Below are positions 7,385-14,683 of a stretch of 20,913 nt of DNA, in pieces. Each line of letters begins with the position of its first letter. Position 1 is the first letter of the stretch. Source of the DNA: a virus; IMG/VR virus record IMGVR_UViG_3300031758_005256, positions 1 through 20,913 of that record; one strand, 5' to 3'. A program made the position numbers and the translations under genes. The notes under the pieces were generated by a model. The model did not search any database. It saw nothing but the letters and a program-made list of their open reading frames with translations, and had not been told where the DNA came from.

Positions 7385-9084
7385 TTCTTATCAATTAAAT
7401 AATTACCCAATACTAAATAATCCATATCTGAATTTAAGAATGTCCAAATTGCTTTTTGTGGGTCATTAGTCATTGTATGTCCTCTTAAATTAAACGATGT
7501 GTTTAATAGTATTGGTGTACCACTAACCTTTTTAAATTCTTTAAGTAGCATATGGTAAAGTGGGTTTTGCTTTTTCGTAACTGTTTGTATTCTCGCTGAT
7601 TTATCAACGTGGGTTACAGATGGTATTGATTTATAATCGGTTACTTTAACAACCTGATTCATATATGGAACTTCTCCTTCGGAAGTAAAGTATTTTTCAT
7701 ATTCTTCAAAAACTACCGATGGCGCAAATGGTCTAAACAATTCTCTCTTTTTAACTACTCTATTTATCCTATCTCTTACATCTGATAAGTGTGGGTTAGC
7801 CAATATAGAACGATTGCCCAATGCTCTTGCACCAAATTCAGTCCTTCCTTGAAACCAACCGATTACAGAACCTTCATTTATAAGTTTAGCAACTTCTTTA
7901 CATAACTCTTTTTGAGTATCGTAAAATTTTATATTTTTTGTTGGTACATCTTCTCTTAATAATGTATTTAAAAATTGGTCATTATTCCATTCAGGTCCTA
8001 AGTATGGTGATTGGTTATCCCCACCTTTTACTTTTGCATTACCTAATATGTTATGCCAATGATATAAACATGCTCCAATTGATGAACCCGCATCGGATGG
8101 GGCAAATGGAATCCATATTTGTTTAACTGATGTATGCTTTTGTATTTTTCCATTGGCTGTTCCATTGTAGGCAGAACCTCCTCCTAATACTAAATTACCA
8201 GTATCGTATTGCTGCATTGAGTGATTTATAAAATAATAAAAGCAGCTTTCGTACCACTTTTGTAAAGCGGCTGCCAAATCCATATGATGTTGTTCTATTT
8301 TTGATTCAGGTTCTCTTGGTTCGAATCCAATTAGTTTAACTAATTTGTATGTGTACATATCGGTATTCGAATATTTCCAAGTAAAATATTTTTGATTTAT
8401 TTTTATATTTCCACCTATATCAAAATTAGATATTTTATCAAAGATATCTTTAAATTTTGTTGAATCACCATATGGTGCTAAACCCATTACTTTGTATTCT
8501 CCATTATTTGGTTTGAACCCTAAGTATGAAGTTATTGTTGAATAGACCAACCCTAATGAATTTGGAAATGTTAGTGAATGAATATCTTCAAATGTATTTT
8601 CACTACATTTTGTAACTAATGCAGTTTCCCATTCTCCTACCCCATCTATTGAAATACCAACTGCCTTATCAAATGGTGAAGTATAATATGAAAAAGCTAA
8701 ATGTGAATGATGGTGTTTTATGTATTGAATATCTTTTACATAATTTAATCTTTTAGCCAAATACATTGAAAGATTTCCCTCTGCTTCTTCAAATTCTTTT
8801 TTAAAAGCTTTCCAAGTCTTTCTGTTTTTCCACCAGTATTTTCCTAAAGTGTTTTTTACTCTATCATATTTTAAATTCGGGTTTTCATACCAACATATTG
8901 TATCTATATCAGATATTGTTTTGTTGGAATATTGTAATAACCATTTTATTGCTTTAATTGGAAATGAATTATCGTGCTTAATGCCTGATAATTTTTCTTC
9001 CTCTATTGCTGCTATTACTTTTCCGTTCTCAAATAAACAAGCGGCAGAATCGTGATAGAATGCCGATATACCTAATGAAACCAT
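7381..9084 (-). CDS. Carbamoyltransferase, NodU/CmcH family
   Basis: This 567-aa protein has the family's usual length and two-domain form. The N-terminal Kae1-like ASKHA domain starts with LGISAFYHDSAACLFENGKV, carries the metal-binding HxxxH at residues 124-128 (HHHSH), SIDGVGE with Asp147, GGGSAYNGTANGK at 301-313 and Asp331 in FAPSDAGSS. The C-terminal YrdC-like domain has GRTEFGARALGNRS from residue 413, then ELFRPFAP and LLNTSFN. In the family these enzymes move a carbamoyl group from carbamoyl phosphate through carbamoyl-AMP to a hydroxyl, often on a sugar (Nod factor, antibiotics). The usual GEPI motif after NTSFN reads RGHTM, a difference worth noting. The acceptor is unknown; a surface glycan is the best guess. 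Confidence 0.92.
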   Translation of the reverse strand: MVSLGISAFYHDSAACLFENGKVIAAIEEEKLSGIKHDNSFPIKAIKWLLQYSNKTISDIDTICWYENPNLKYDRVKNTLGKYWWKNRKTWKAFKKEFEEAEGNLSMYLAKRLNYVKDIQYIKHHHSHLAFSYYTSPFDKAVGISIDGVGEWETALVTKCSENTFEDIHSLTFPNSLGLVYSTITSYLGFKPNNGEYKVMGLAPYGDSTKFKDIFDKISNFDIGGNIKINQKYFTWKYSNTDMYTYKLVKLIGFEPREPESKIEQHHMDLAAALQKWYESCFYYFINHSMQQYDTGNLVLGGGSAYNGTANGKIQKHTSVKQIWIPFAPSDAGSSIGACLYHWHNILGNAKVKGGDNQSPYLGPEWNNDQFLNTLLREDVPTKNIKFYDTQKELCKEVAKLINEGSVIGWFQGRTEFGARALGNRSILANPHLSDVRDRINRVVKKRELFRPFAPSVVFEEYEKYFTSEGEVPYMNQVVKVTDYKSIPSVTHVDKSARIQTVTKKQNPLYHMLLKEFKKVSGTPILLNTSFNLRGHTMTNDPQKAIWTFLNSDMDYLVLGNYLIDKK

Positions 9085-9088
9085 ATTA

Positions 9089-9778
9089 TTAAATTTTTAT
9101 ATCACCATCTCTATCAAACTCATTATATAACTCCATCTGTCTTTCTTTCATTTTGTTGACAACTTTAGTTATATAGTGTGTAGGATAGCCGGTCATTTCT
9201 CTAATAAGTAGATACAATGATTTTTTATTGAAGCTTTCAATGTAATTTGCTCTTCTAAAGAGCTCTAATACTGCATCTGCAATTTGGATATCTCTTTTTT
9301 TCTGAAAGAAGTTTTCTAAGTGAGTATCCCAATATTCTAACATTCGTTCATTAAAAGTTCTATGTTCTGCATTACGAACTTCTTCTGCCCAATTATTTTC
9401 CGTATCCCAATTATCCGGCAGAGAGGACATTACATCTGTATCTTTATATCTTTTGTAGTTGGAATTATTGTTTAGAATAAGATAGTTTCTGGCAACAATA
9501 GTAAAGTAAGAGAATGCTTTTCCCTTACCCTCTTGGTACATATGAATCTTCTCAATCATAAAGGCAACTACTTCTGCCATTACATCTTGTGGGTCATCAT
9601 CGAAGTATGTGAACTTCCATTTGTTATAAACAATTTCAGCCAGCTTTTCAAATGAATGCTGAATTCTATCTTTGTATAATCTATTTTTTATACGCTGGTC
9701 ATCGGTTTTATTATATTCGATGATAGCATCTTCTGTATCTTTTGTAAAATATATTCTGGGTACTCTTTTTCTAGGCAT
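9089..9778 (-). CDS. 55: Late-transcription sigma factor, T4 gp55-like
   Basis: The 229-aa product has a sigma region-2-like core at about residues 60-112: DDDPQDVMAEVVAFMIEKI, then GKAFSYFTIVARNYLI. A basic stretch follows (NNSNYKRYKD). A helix-turn-helix-like segment near the C-terminus (REMTGYPTHYITKVVNKMKE) resembles a reduced region 4. It is somewhat longer than T4 gp55 (185 aa). gp55 proteins direct host RNA polymerase to late promoters, so this gene probably switches on the structural genes. The basic N-terminus (MPRKRVPR) and its position just before the baseplate block fit that role. The homology is judged by eye. Confidence 0.82.
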   Translation of the reverse strand: MPRKRVPRIYFTKDTEDAIIEYNKTDDQRIKNRLYKDRIQHSFEKLAEIVYNKWKFTYFDDDPQDVMAEVVAFMIEKIHMYQEGKGKAFSYFTIVARNYLILNNNSNYKRYKDTDVMSSLPDNWDTENNWAEEVRNAEHRTFNERMLEYWDTHLENFFQKKRDIQIADAVLELFRRANYIESFNKKSLYLLIREMTGYPTHYITKVVNKMKERQMELYNEFDRDGDIKI

Positions 9779-9780
9779 TT

Positions 9781-10020
9781 TTAAAATTGTTTGAAAAGTT
9801 CGATTGTATCCTTTACTTGTGTAAATAAAGAACCTACTTCATCATCCTTCTCAAACATTTGCTTAGAATCAATTTCACGCAATGTCTCCAGTAATGTTAT
9901 ATTATATTGTTCTTGTTGTTCTATAAATTCTTCATATCTCTCTAATTTACTTAGAAGATTATAAATTGTATATCCAGCAACTGCTAAGCATACAACTAAA
10001 AATATTATTACTATTTCCAT
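9781..10020 (-). CDS. Small single-pass membrane protein with coiled coil
   Basis: The protein is 79 aa. Residues 2-24 (EIVIIFLVVCLAVAGYTIYNL) form one transmembrane helix, followed directly by a heptad-like coiled coil (LSKLERYEEFIEQQEQYNI) and an acidic tail ending in ELFKQF. There is no signal-peptidase site, so it is likely membrane-anchored with the coiled coil on one side. It sits two bases from the sigma factor gene and one base from peptide deformylase. I do not recognise the family. Confidence 0.75.
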   Translation of the reverse strand: MEIVIIFLVVCLAVAGYTIYNLLSKLERYEEFIEQQEQYNITLLETLREIDSKQMFEKDDEVGSLFTQVKDTIELFKQF

Positions 10021-10021
10021 A

Positions 10022-10657
10022 TTATACTACTTCATATCCTTTTAAAAAATAATCGTTTGCTTTTTTATACTTTACTTCCACTAATTCACCATCCGGTGCT
10101 TTCATAACAATCTTATCATTTCTACCATATGTTTGCTTTTTAACAACAGTTGTAGAATATACTCTATCTTTAATTGTAATACCATCTAGGTGGTCTATTT
10201 CATGCTGAACCACTACTGTTTTCATAGTATCATCCGATACTTTTTCTCCCTTTCTATCTTCTTCTGGATTTATTTCAAATCGTAATTCACCCAAATTATC
10301 AGTTTGTACAACAACGTATGTAGCACGAATAGTTCTTACAGGCTTTTTTATTGTATCTGGAATAGATAAACAACCTTCATAGAAAATAAACCCATCATTA
10401 GAACGTTCTTTAATAACAGGGTTTAATAGAAATAGTTCAACATCGTTAAATTTAATAACACATGCTCTTTTATTTACACCAATTTGGTTTGCAGATAATC
10501 CAACTCCGCCTAATCCTTTGAGTGCTGCAAATAATGTATCTTTTAATACATCTGCTTCAAATTGAGTCAGTTCGGATTTAGGAACTGGGTTTTTTAAGAA
10601 TTTTGCAAAATCCGAATTTGGCATTCCGGTTTGTTTTTTATCAACTATTAATTTCAT
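10022..10657 (-). CDS. def: Peptide deformylase
   Basis: All three peptide deformylase motifs are intact in this 211-aa protein: motif 1 GVGLSANQIG (residues 51-60), motif 2 EGCLS (94-98, metal ligand Cys96) and motif 3 QHEIDH (151-156, two His ligands and the catalytic Glu). The enzyme removes the N-formyl group from nascent proteins. Phage copies are known in cyanophages and vibriophages and are thought to support production of particular proteins late in infection. The C-terminus extends about 50 residues beyond motif 3 and is Lys-rich. The gene lies between two tiny membrane-protein genes, two genes upstream of the sigma factor. Confidence 0.95.
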   Translation of the reverse strand: MKLIVDKKQTGMPNSDFAKFLKNPVPKSELTQFEADVLKDTLFAALKGLGGVGLSANQIGVNKRACVIKFNDVELFLLNPVIKERSNDGFIFYEGCLSIPDTIKKPVRTIRATYVVVQTDNLGELRFEINPEEDRKGEKVSDDTMKTVVVQHEIDHLDGITIKDRVYSTTVVKKQTYGRNDKIVMKAPDGELVEVKYKKANDYFLKGYEVV

Positions 10658-10662
10658 AATAT

Positions 10663-10773
10663 TTAATTTGTTATTAAAATAATTCCTAATGTTATTATTA
10701 ATCCAATAATAGCATAAAAGGATACATCTTGTGAGAATTTAATTTGTTCTGGTCTTTTGCCTTGATTTTCCAT
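10663..10773 (-). CDS. Tiny single-pass membrane protein (36 aa)
   Basis: ATG at 10773-10771, TAA at 10665-10663. The short polar N-terminus (MENQGKRPEQIKFSQDV) leads into one hydrophobic helix (SFYAIIGLIITLGIILIT) and the protein ends with Asn. The gene fills the gap between DUF2061 and peptide deformylase. Its start is one base from the DUF2061 stop and is preceded by the same AAATAAAATG-type leader seen at other starts here. The family is unknown; the call rests on position, leader and the clear membrane segment. Confidence 0.6.
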   Translation of the reverse strand: MENQGKRPEQIKFSQDVSFYAIIGLIITLGIILITN

Positions 10774-10774
10774 T

Positions 10775-10987
10775 TTATTTTTGTTTTTTTAATCCGTATT
10801 TTATATATTGATACCAAACTCTTTCATGTAAAAAATAAATAATAGGTTTAAACAATAATTCACCCATTCCAACCATTCCTGCCCACTTTAATGGTAATCC
10901 TGCGGCTAATGTTAGTAATATAGTTGTTATTGTTCCAACGAATCTATAACTTATACTCTTAGCTATGTGTCTTTTTACTAATGGCAT
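10775..10987 (-). CDS. DUF2061 small membrane protein
   Basis: This 70-aa protein matches the DUF2061 pattern: a basic N-terminus (VKRHIAKSISYRFVGT), a TT-containing hydrophobic helix (TITTILLTLAAGLPLKWAGM), then GELLFKPIIYFLHERVW. The 'YxxHER.W' ending is diagnostic. The function is unknown. From memory, DUF2061 genes sometimes neighbour sulfate-activation genes in bacteria; if so, the sulfotransferases elsewhere in this phage make the link interesting, but that is inference. The oxygenase gene ends directly upstream at 10988. Confidence 0.85.
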   Translation of the reverse strand: MPLVKRHIAKSISYRFVGTITTILLTLAAGLPLKWAGMVGMGELLFKPIIYFLHERVWYQYIKYGLKKQK

Positions 10988-11521
10988 TTATAATATATTT
11001 TTTTTAATTACTTCTGTGTTTTTTATGTGAATTATCAATGAGTTTCTAATACCTTTGGTTATTTCTTCAACTTCATGTTCTATTGTAGATTCAAATATAT
11101 AACAATTTCCTACAACTTTATTTAGTGTTAATACTTTATTGTTCATAGTATCATATACTTTTAAATCGCCGCCTTCAAACTCATCACTTAGTAAAACACC
11201 TAAAGTATATATTCTTGGATTTGTATCATTTGGAGATAAATCTATATGTTTTGAAAATTTATCACCAGCTTTATATGTTAAAATATTAGAATCTAAATTA
11301 AGCTTTGTTGTTTCTATATAAATTGATTCGTATATGAATTTTTTTATAATATCTAAGAACCAACTATTATCTTCGTTATCTAATACTTTATATTCATCAA
11401 ATGAAGCTTTTACACCATTTTTATTATACAAAAGAAATCCATCTAATTTTGGAGCAGTTGTTACTATTTCTAATATTTTAGAACATTCGCTTTTTGTAAA
11501 TATTTCTTTTTGTATAAACAT
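10988..11521 (-). CDS. 2-oxoglutarate/Fe(II)-dependent oxygenase, prolyl-4-hydroxylase type
   Basis: The 177-aa product shows the double-stranded beta-helix iron site: HxD at His92 and Asp94 (FSKHIDLSP), distal His149 (STIEHEVEE) and a 2-oxoglutarate-binding Arg159 ten residues later (GIRNSL). FEGGDLKVYD is the typical strand between them. Such enzymes hydroxylate protein or nucleic-acid substrates using 2OG, O2 and Fe(II), and are common in T4-like cyanophages with unknown targets. The start begins MFIQKEIFTKSECSKI, a normal N-terminus for the family. A nine-base gap separates it from the nucleotidylyltransferase gene upstream. Confidence 0.88.
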   Translation of the reverse strand: MFIQKEIFTKSECSKILEIVTTAPKLDGFLLYNKNGVKASFDEYKVLDNEDNSWFLDIIKKFIYESIYIETTKLNLDSNILTYKAGDKFSKHIDLSPNDTNPRIYTLGVLLSDEFEGGDLKVYDTMNNKVLTLNKVVGNCYIFESTIEHEVEEITKGIRNSLIIHIKNTEVIKKNIL

Positions 11522-11530
11522 AAAAATAAG

Positions 11531-11899
11531 TTATTTTGTGGTAGTTTCATTACCATTGGAATCAATAACTCCTTTTCTAATTTTAGTACCACTTATTTCC
11601 GCAATTTCGGTTGGTGGTTCGTGGAAAATAACATCGTATCCAACGCCTCTACCATAGTTTACTGATTCAATATCAGGGATAATTGATACAAATAATTTAT
11701 CCCAATTGTTTTGAAAAAATGGTTCGTTTTGTAACATAGTTAAAACTTCTTGAGCTGATTTAGGATTGTTCTCATCTTTTGGAACATCTCTAATTGCAAC
11801 CCATACATTTTTTCCTTTATCCATTTGCTGGCGGATTAACCATTCATGTCCTTTATGCCAATTCTGCCATCGGCCTATGAACAATGCGTACTTTTTCAT
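11531..11899 (-). CDS. Small HxGH-type nucleotidylyltransferase
   Basis: The product is 122 aa. It opens on strand 1 and the nucleotide-binding loop of the cytidylyltransferase superfamily: FIGRWQNWHKGH, with HKGH at residues 15-18. It also has the C-terminal ISGTKIR motif (102-108), the ISxTxxR signature that contacts the ATP phosphates. This resembles NMN or pantetheine-phosphate adenylyltransferases but is shorter than most, and Trp replaces the usual Phe at two places (GRF-P-FH becomes GRW-N-WH). The substrate cannot be told from the sequence. The start lies 47 bases inside the uvsE gene and cannot move inward without losing the first strand, so the overlap is real. Confidence 0.8.
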   Translation of the reverse strand: MKKYALFIGRWQNWHKGHEWLIRQQMDKGKNVWVAIRDVPKDENNPKSAQEVLTMLQNEPFFQNNWDKLFVSIIPDIESVNYGRGVGYDVIFHEPPTEIAEISGTKIRKGVIDSNGNETTTK

Positions 11900-12797
11900 T
11901 TATACTTTTTTTTAAATAAGGTAATATGGCTAACTCCTTACCTTTAGCTTCTACCATAACATCAATATCTAATCCGTATGTATTTGGTAGTGAGTTGATA
12001 TATAATGAGTGAGCTTGTGGTTTTTCTTTTGGATTATTTTCGTGCAATGCTTTTGATTCTGAATAATGAACCTCTTGTCTGATATCTAATGGCCAAGTGG
12101 TTGCTGCAAGTTTAAGAGCTTGTTCTTCTGATAAATCACCTGTACAAAATTGGTGATGATGGTAATCAAATACAATTGGAATGCCTGTATGATTATGAAT
12201 ATACATAAGGTCTTTAACTGAATACATTGAAGCCTTATCATCATTCTCAATTGTGAGCCTATTTTGAACCGATTTAGAGAGTCTTTTGAAGTTAGTGATA
12301 AATCTATCCATAGCGGATTGTTTATCTCCATAGACACCATTACAATGAATATTAATGTTATTGTATGTGGTTTTAGATAAACCCATCATATCAAATATCT
12401 TACCATGTAGTTCTAAATCTGCAATTGCGTTAGTTACAACAGTTTCATTTGGCGAAGTAAGTACACAAAATGGGCCAGGGTGTGAATTTATACGCATTTC
12501 CCAAAACTTAGCGAAATCACCTGCTTTTTTGAGTTCTGATTTGATTTGTTTGTAGTCTTTGAGTTGGGTTAAATCGATATGGTCGCCCCACGGAATTATT
12601 GCTGAAGATAAACGGAAAAAGTTGATACCATTTAATCTATTCCATTCTAATATTTTGATAATATCACTTGCATTAGCTAATGCCAGTTCGGATACATAAT
12701 CTAACCCTTTAGATTCAAAGGTTCTTTTAACCATTGTACGATTAGTAGATACTTTCTTACCCATCGTCATATTAATACAAGCGTATCCTAAATTCAT
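11853..12797 (-). CDS. uvsE: UV damage endonuclease UvsE/UVDE
   Basis: This 314-aa TIM-barrel endonuclease has every metal ligand expected from the bacterial UVDE family: His106 (NSHPGPF), His151 (NIHCNG), Glu184 (TIENDD), Asp211 with His213-215 (FDYHHH), His244 (EVHYSE) and Glu283 (VEAKGKE). The N-terminus (MNLGYACINM, then FFRLSSAIIPWG) is also typical. The enzyme nicks DNA 5' of UV photoproducts and starts repair without a glycosylase; in a lytic phage it would protect genomes under sunlight. A host-like promoter lies just upstream (12820-12852). The last 47 bases overlap the next gene. Confidence 0.95.
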   Translation of the reverse strand: MNLGYACINMTMGKKVSTNRTMVKRTFESKGLDYVSELALANASDIIKILEWNRLNGINFFRLSSAIIPWGDHIDLTQLKDYKQIKSELKKAGDFAKFWEMRINSHPGPFCVLTSPNETVVTNAIADLELHGKIFDMMGLSKTTYNNINIHCNGVYGDKQSAMDRFITNFKRLSKSVQNRLTIENDDKASMYSVKDLMYIHNHTGIPIVFDYHHHQFCTGDLSEEQALKLAATTWPLDIRQEVHYSESKALHENNPKEKPQAHSLYINSLPNTYGLDIDVMVEAKGKELAILPYLKKSINEKVRIVHRPMAELA

Positions 12798-12819
12798 ATT
12801 TAAAGTTTATTAGTTATAT

Positions 12820-12852
12820 TCAAATATAAACAAAAAATATGAGAAAACCAAA
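12820..12852 (-). promoter_or_regulatory. Bacteroidota-type promoter for uvsE
   Basis: On the minus strand TTTGG (12852-12848) is followed after 19 bases by TATATTTG (12828-12821), matching the Bacteroidota primary sigma consensus TTG / TAnnTTTG. It is centred in the 59-bp gap before uvsE and would give a leader of roughly 15-20 bases. The same elements with the same spacing occur at 15453-15485 and 15815-15846. Confidence 0.7.
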
Positions 12853-12856
12853 TAAA

Positions 12857-13969
12857 TTAATATGTTTTTACGTTTTCTTGTTCGCTTCGGATTCTAGCTA
12901 ACTCTCTAACTGTACCTTTTTTGTTATTTAACCAATAGTTAACCGCTTTTGGGTTATTTATCCACAAACTACGATTATTCCATGGAAATTCGGGATGCAT
13001 ATATTCTTCCCATTTTAAATCTGGCATTTCTGTTGTGGTTTGTTGGTTATTTTCCACATTAAGTACATTTTCTTCCTCTAATGTTGATTTTTTTCCACTA
13101 TCTTCGATATTTTGTGAATTATTTTCCACTATATCCTCTTTTTTATCACCATATACCTCATATAACCCCAATTTTTCATCATTTTCCATCATTTCTATCA
13201 GAGCTTCTCTTTGTTTACGCTTTTTATCAGAAATTAATCCGTTAAAAGCGATAATTAAAGCAACTGCGAGTGGGTCAAACACCAAAACTATCAAAAATAT
13301 GAAAAATTTCACTACTTGAGCCAATTCTACATTGAATGCTTCGGCTACAAATCGGAATCCACCCACTTCTTTCTCTATATCAATGTTTGCGTTTTTAATT
13401 TTATTGATTTCTTCGTAATTTTTGTTATTTTCTTCAGTTAAAGTATTAATTTTTGCTGAAATTTGAGTAATTTCCTTATCAGCATTACGAACCATTTGAG
13501 AAAGACGTGATGTTGAACCATTTCTTTCAACAACTTTTGAAATATTTTGCTCTTGTGAGTTACGAATGTTTTGTTGATTGGTTAATTGAGTGGTATAACG
13601 AGCAATTTCACTCTCATTTTGCTTAATTTTTGTATCAAAAACGGAAATTTCTCTTTCAATCTGCATCAACTGAATGTTTTGTTGTTGGAATGCGTTTGAA
13701 AGGTAACCAAAAATACCGGCAGAAGTGATTAACATCAATACACCAACGGAAATCGTTATGTACCATTTATTAAATCCACTAATTTCATCCCATTTTTGCT
13801 TCAAATAAGTAGCCGCAACTAACTTTGCCAGTTCTAATGCGGAAGCCATTATCATTACCGATAGTGAAGCACCAGCGAATAATACACCTAGTCCCGTTAC
13901 GGAGAAGTAAGCCGCACATCCTGCGATAATTAGTGCGGATAGACCCACTAAAATCTTAAGCCAATTCAT
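12857..13969 (-). CDS. Multi-pass membrane protein with a large coiled-coil loop
   Basis: I do not recognise a named family for this 370-aa protein. It has hydrophobic helices at about residues 3-32, 34-55 and 70-90, then roughly 105 residues of Gln/Asn/Glu/Lys-rich coiled coil (95-200), a fourth strongly hydrophobic helix near 216-243 (VVKFFIFLIVLVFDPLAVAL) and a hydrophilic 125-residue tail. The tail ends in an aromatic stretch (WEEYMHPEFPWNNRSLW, then NYWLNNKKGTVRELARI). The layout suggests an inner-membrane protein with a periplasmic or cytoplasmic coiled-coil domain between helices 3 and 4. Superinfection exclusion, a membrane sensor or lysis control are possible, but none is supported by a motif. 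It starts three bases after the stop of the 58-aa gene, with which it is probably co-expressed. Confidence 0.75.
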   Translation of the reverse strand: MNWLKILVGLSALIIAGCAAYFSVTGLGVLFAGASLSVMIMASALELAKLVAATYLKQKWDEISGFNKWYITISVGVLMLITSAGIFGYLSNAFQQQNIQLMQIEREISVFDTKIKQNESEIARYTTQLTNQQNIRNSQEQNISKVVERNGSTSRLSQMVRNADKEITQISAKINTLTEENNKNYEEINKIKNANIDIEKEVGGFRFVAEAFNVELAQVVKFFIFLIVLVFDPLAVALIIAFNGLISDKKRKQREALIEMMENDEKLGLYEVYGDKKEDIVENNSQNIEDSGKKSTLEEENVLNVENNQQTTTEMPDLKWEEYMHPEFPWNNRSLWINNPKAVNYWLNNKKGTVRELARIRSEQENVKTY

Positions 13970-13970
13970 A

Positions 13971-14147
13971 TTATCTGATAATTGATACTAATTCAGAAGT
14001 ACGCTCTACTATTTTTCGAGCATCTTCAATTGTTTTATTAATATCTGATGGTGATAGTTGTTGGGCACCATTTGCTACGTTTTGTATGATGCGTAGTTTA
14101 CCATCTAATGATTCTAACAATGTTTGTATTTTTTCTGTATAATTCAT
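13971..14147 (-). CDS. Small helical protein (58 aa)
   Basis: ATG at 14147-14145, TAA at 13973-13971. The protein reads as two amphipathic helices (NYTEKIQTLLESLDGKLRII and DINKTIEDARKIVERTSELV) joined by a loop, NGAQQLSPSD. It contains no cysteine or membrane segment. It ends one base before the membrane-protein start, suggesting the two products are made together and may interact. An 18-bp dyad overlaps its start codon and a terminator lies 20 bases upstream. The family is unknown. Confidence 0.65.
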   Translation of the reverse strand: MNYTEKIQTLLESLDGKLRIIQNVANGAQQLSPSDINKTIEDARKIVERTSELVSIIR

Positions 14148-14164
14148 AATAATAAGTATTATTA
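14147..14164. repeat. 18-bp dyad overlapping the start of the 58-aa gene
   Basis: TAATAATA and TATTATTA are perfectly complementary around AG. The dyad sits between the hsp20 terminator and the coding start of the 58-aa gene, covering the first base of its ATG. It could be an operator or a start-site hairpin. The AT-only composition makes chance possible. Confidence 0.35.
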
Positions 14165-14167
14165 AAT

Positions 14168-14195
14168 AAAAAAGGTGGTAACTTTCGCTACCACC
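14168..14195 (-). terminator. Intrinsic terminator after hsp20
   Basis: On the minus strand the stem GGTGGTAGC / GTTACCACC (nine pairs, one G-U) closes a GAAA tetraloop and is followed at once by six T residues (14173-14168). It begins 26 bases past the hsp20 stop. This is the most GC-rich, best-formed hairpin in the window and the only clear rho-independent terminator. The plus-strand side has no T-run, so it should act in one direction only. Confidence 0.88.
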
Positions 14196-14221
14196 CTATA
14201 AATATACAATAAAAAAATGAA

Positions 14222-14620
14222 TTAACCAACTTTTATTGAAACTTTCTTTGGCTTAGATTCTTCTTTTCTTTCTATAACCAATGTAAGAATACCATTTTTA
14301 AATTCTGCTATAGCGCTTCTACCATCTAAATCTTTACCTAAAGTAATTCTTTCATCGATATTAGCTACTAATTCATCAAACGGCGTTTTTTCTTCCTTAC
14401 TTTCTTTTTTTGCTTTGATTTCAATCTTATCCTCATAGCAATTGATATCAATGTTTTTAGGTTCGTGTCCTAATACCGATAGAGCTATGTAGGCTTTTTC
14501 ATCCTTTACATCAACTGCAAATTTAGAAGGAACAAATGTTCTCGAATGTGTTTCCCAAAGTGGTTTGTTATCAGCCACTAATAATTTCTCAACGAATTTG
14601 TCAAAATCTGAATAAAACAT
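14222..14620 (-). CDS. Small heat-shock protein, Hsp20/alpha-crystallin family
   Basis: The 132-aa product has an alpha-crystallin domain at about residues 33-120. The diagnostic AxxxNGxL motif appears as AEFKNGILTLVI, and a C-terminal IxI-like motif (SIKV) is present for oligomer contacts. The N-terminal arm is short (FYSDFDKFVEKLL). Hsp20 homologues hold unfolding proteins; they are common in T4-like cyanophages, where they may help capsid or tail assembly. The gene stands alone between a 124-bp upstream region with two dyads and its own terminator, so it looks like a separately controlled unit. Confidence 0.92.
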   Translation of the reverse strand: MFYSDFDKFVEKLLVADNKPLWETHSRTFVPSKFAVDVKDEKAYIALSVLGHEPKNIDINCYEDKIEIKAKKESKEEKTPFDELVANIDERITLGKDLDGRSAIAEFKNGILTLVIERKEESKPKKVSIKVG

Positions 14621-14641
14621 AATTAAATAATTTTTAAGTTA

Positions 14642-14661
14642 AACAATATACCCTATATGTT
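14642..14661. repeat. Imperfect dyad upstream of hsp20
   Basis: AACA-A-TATA and TATATGTT form an inverted repeat with one bulged A around CCC, about 22 bases upstream of the hsp20 ATG. It overlaps a degenerate -7-like element (TATATTGT on the minus strand) that has a TTGG 22 bases further upstream. It may be an operator or part of a non-canonical promoter. Confidence 0.3.
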
Positions 14662-14683
14662 CAACTTTTATACCAACCCTCTT

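Noticed and set aside
11092-11099. Another TATATTTG match
   Set aside because: It is inside the oxygenase coding sequence with no TTTGG at the right distance; such matches are expected by chance in DNA this AT-rich.
12086-12340. 84-aa minus-strand frame inside uvsE
   Set aside because: It lies in another frame over the conserved UvsE metal-binding region and has no independent leader or recognisable motif.
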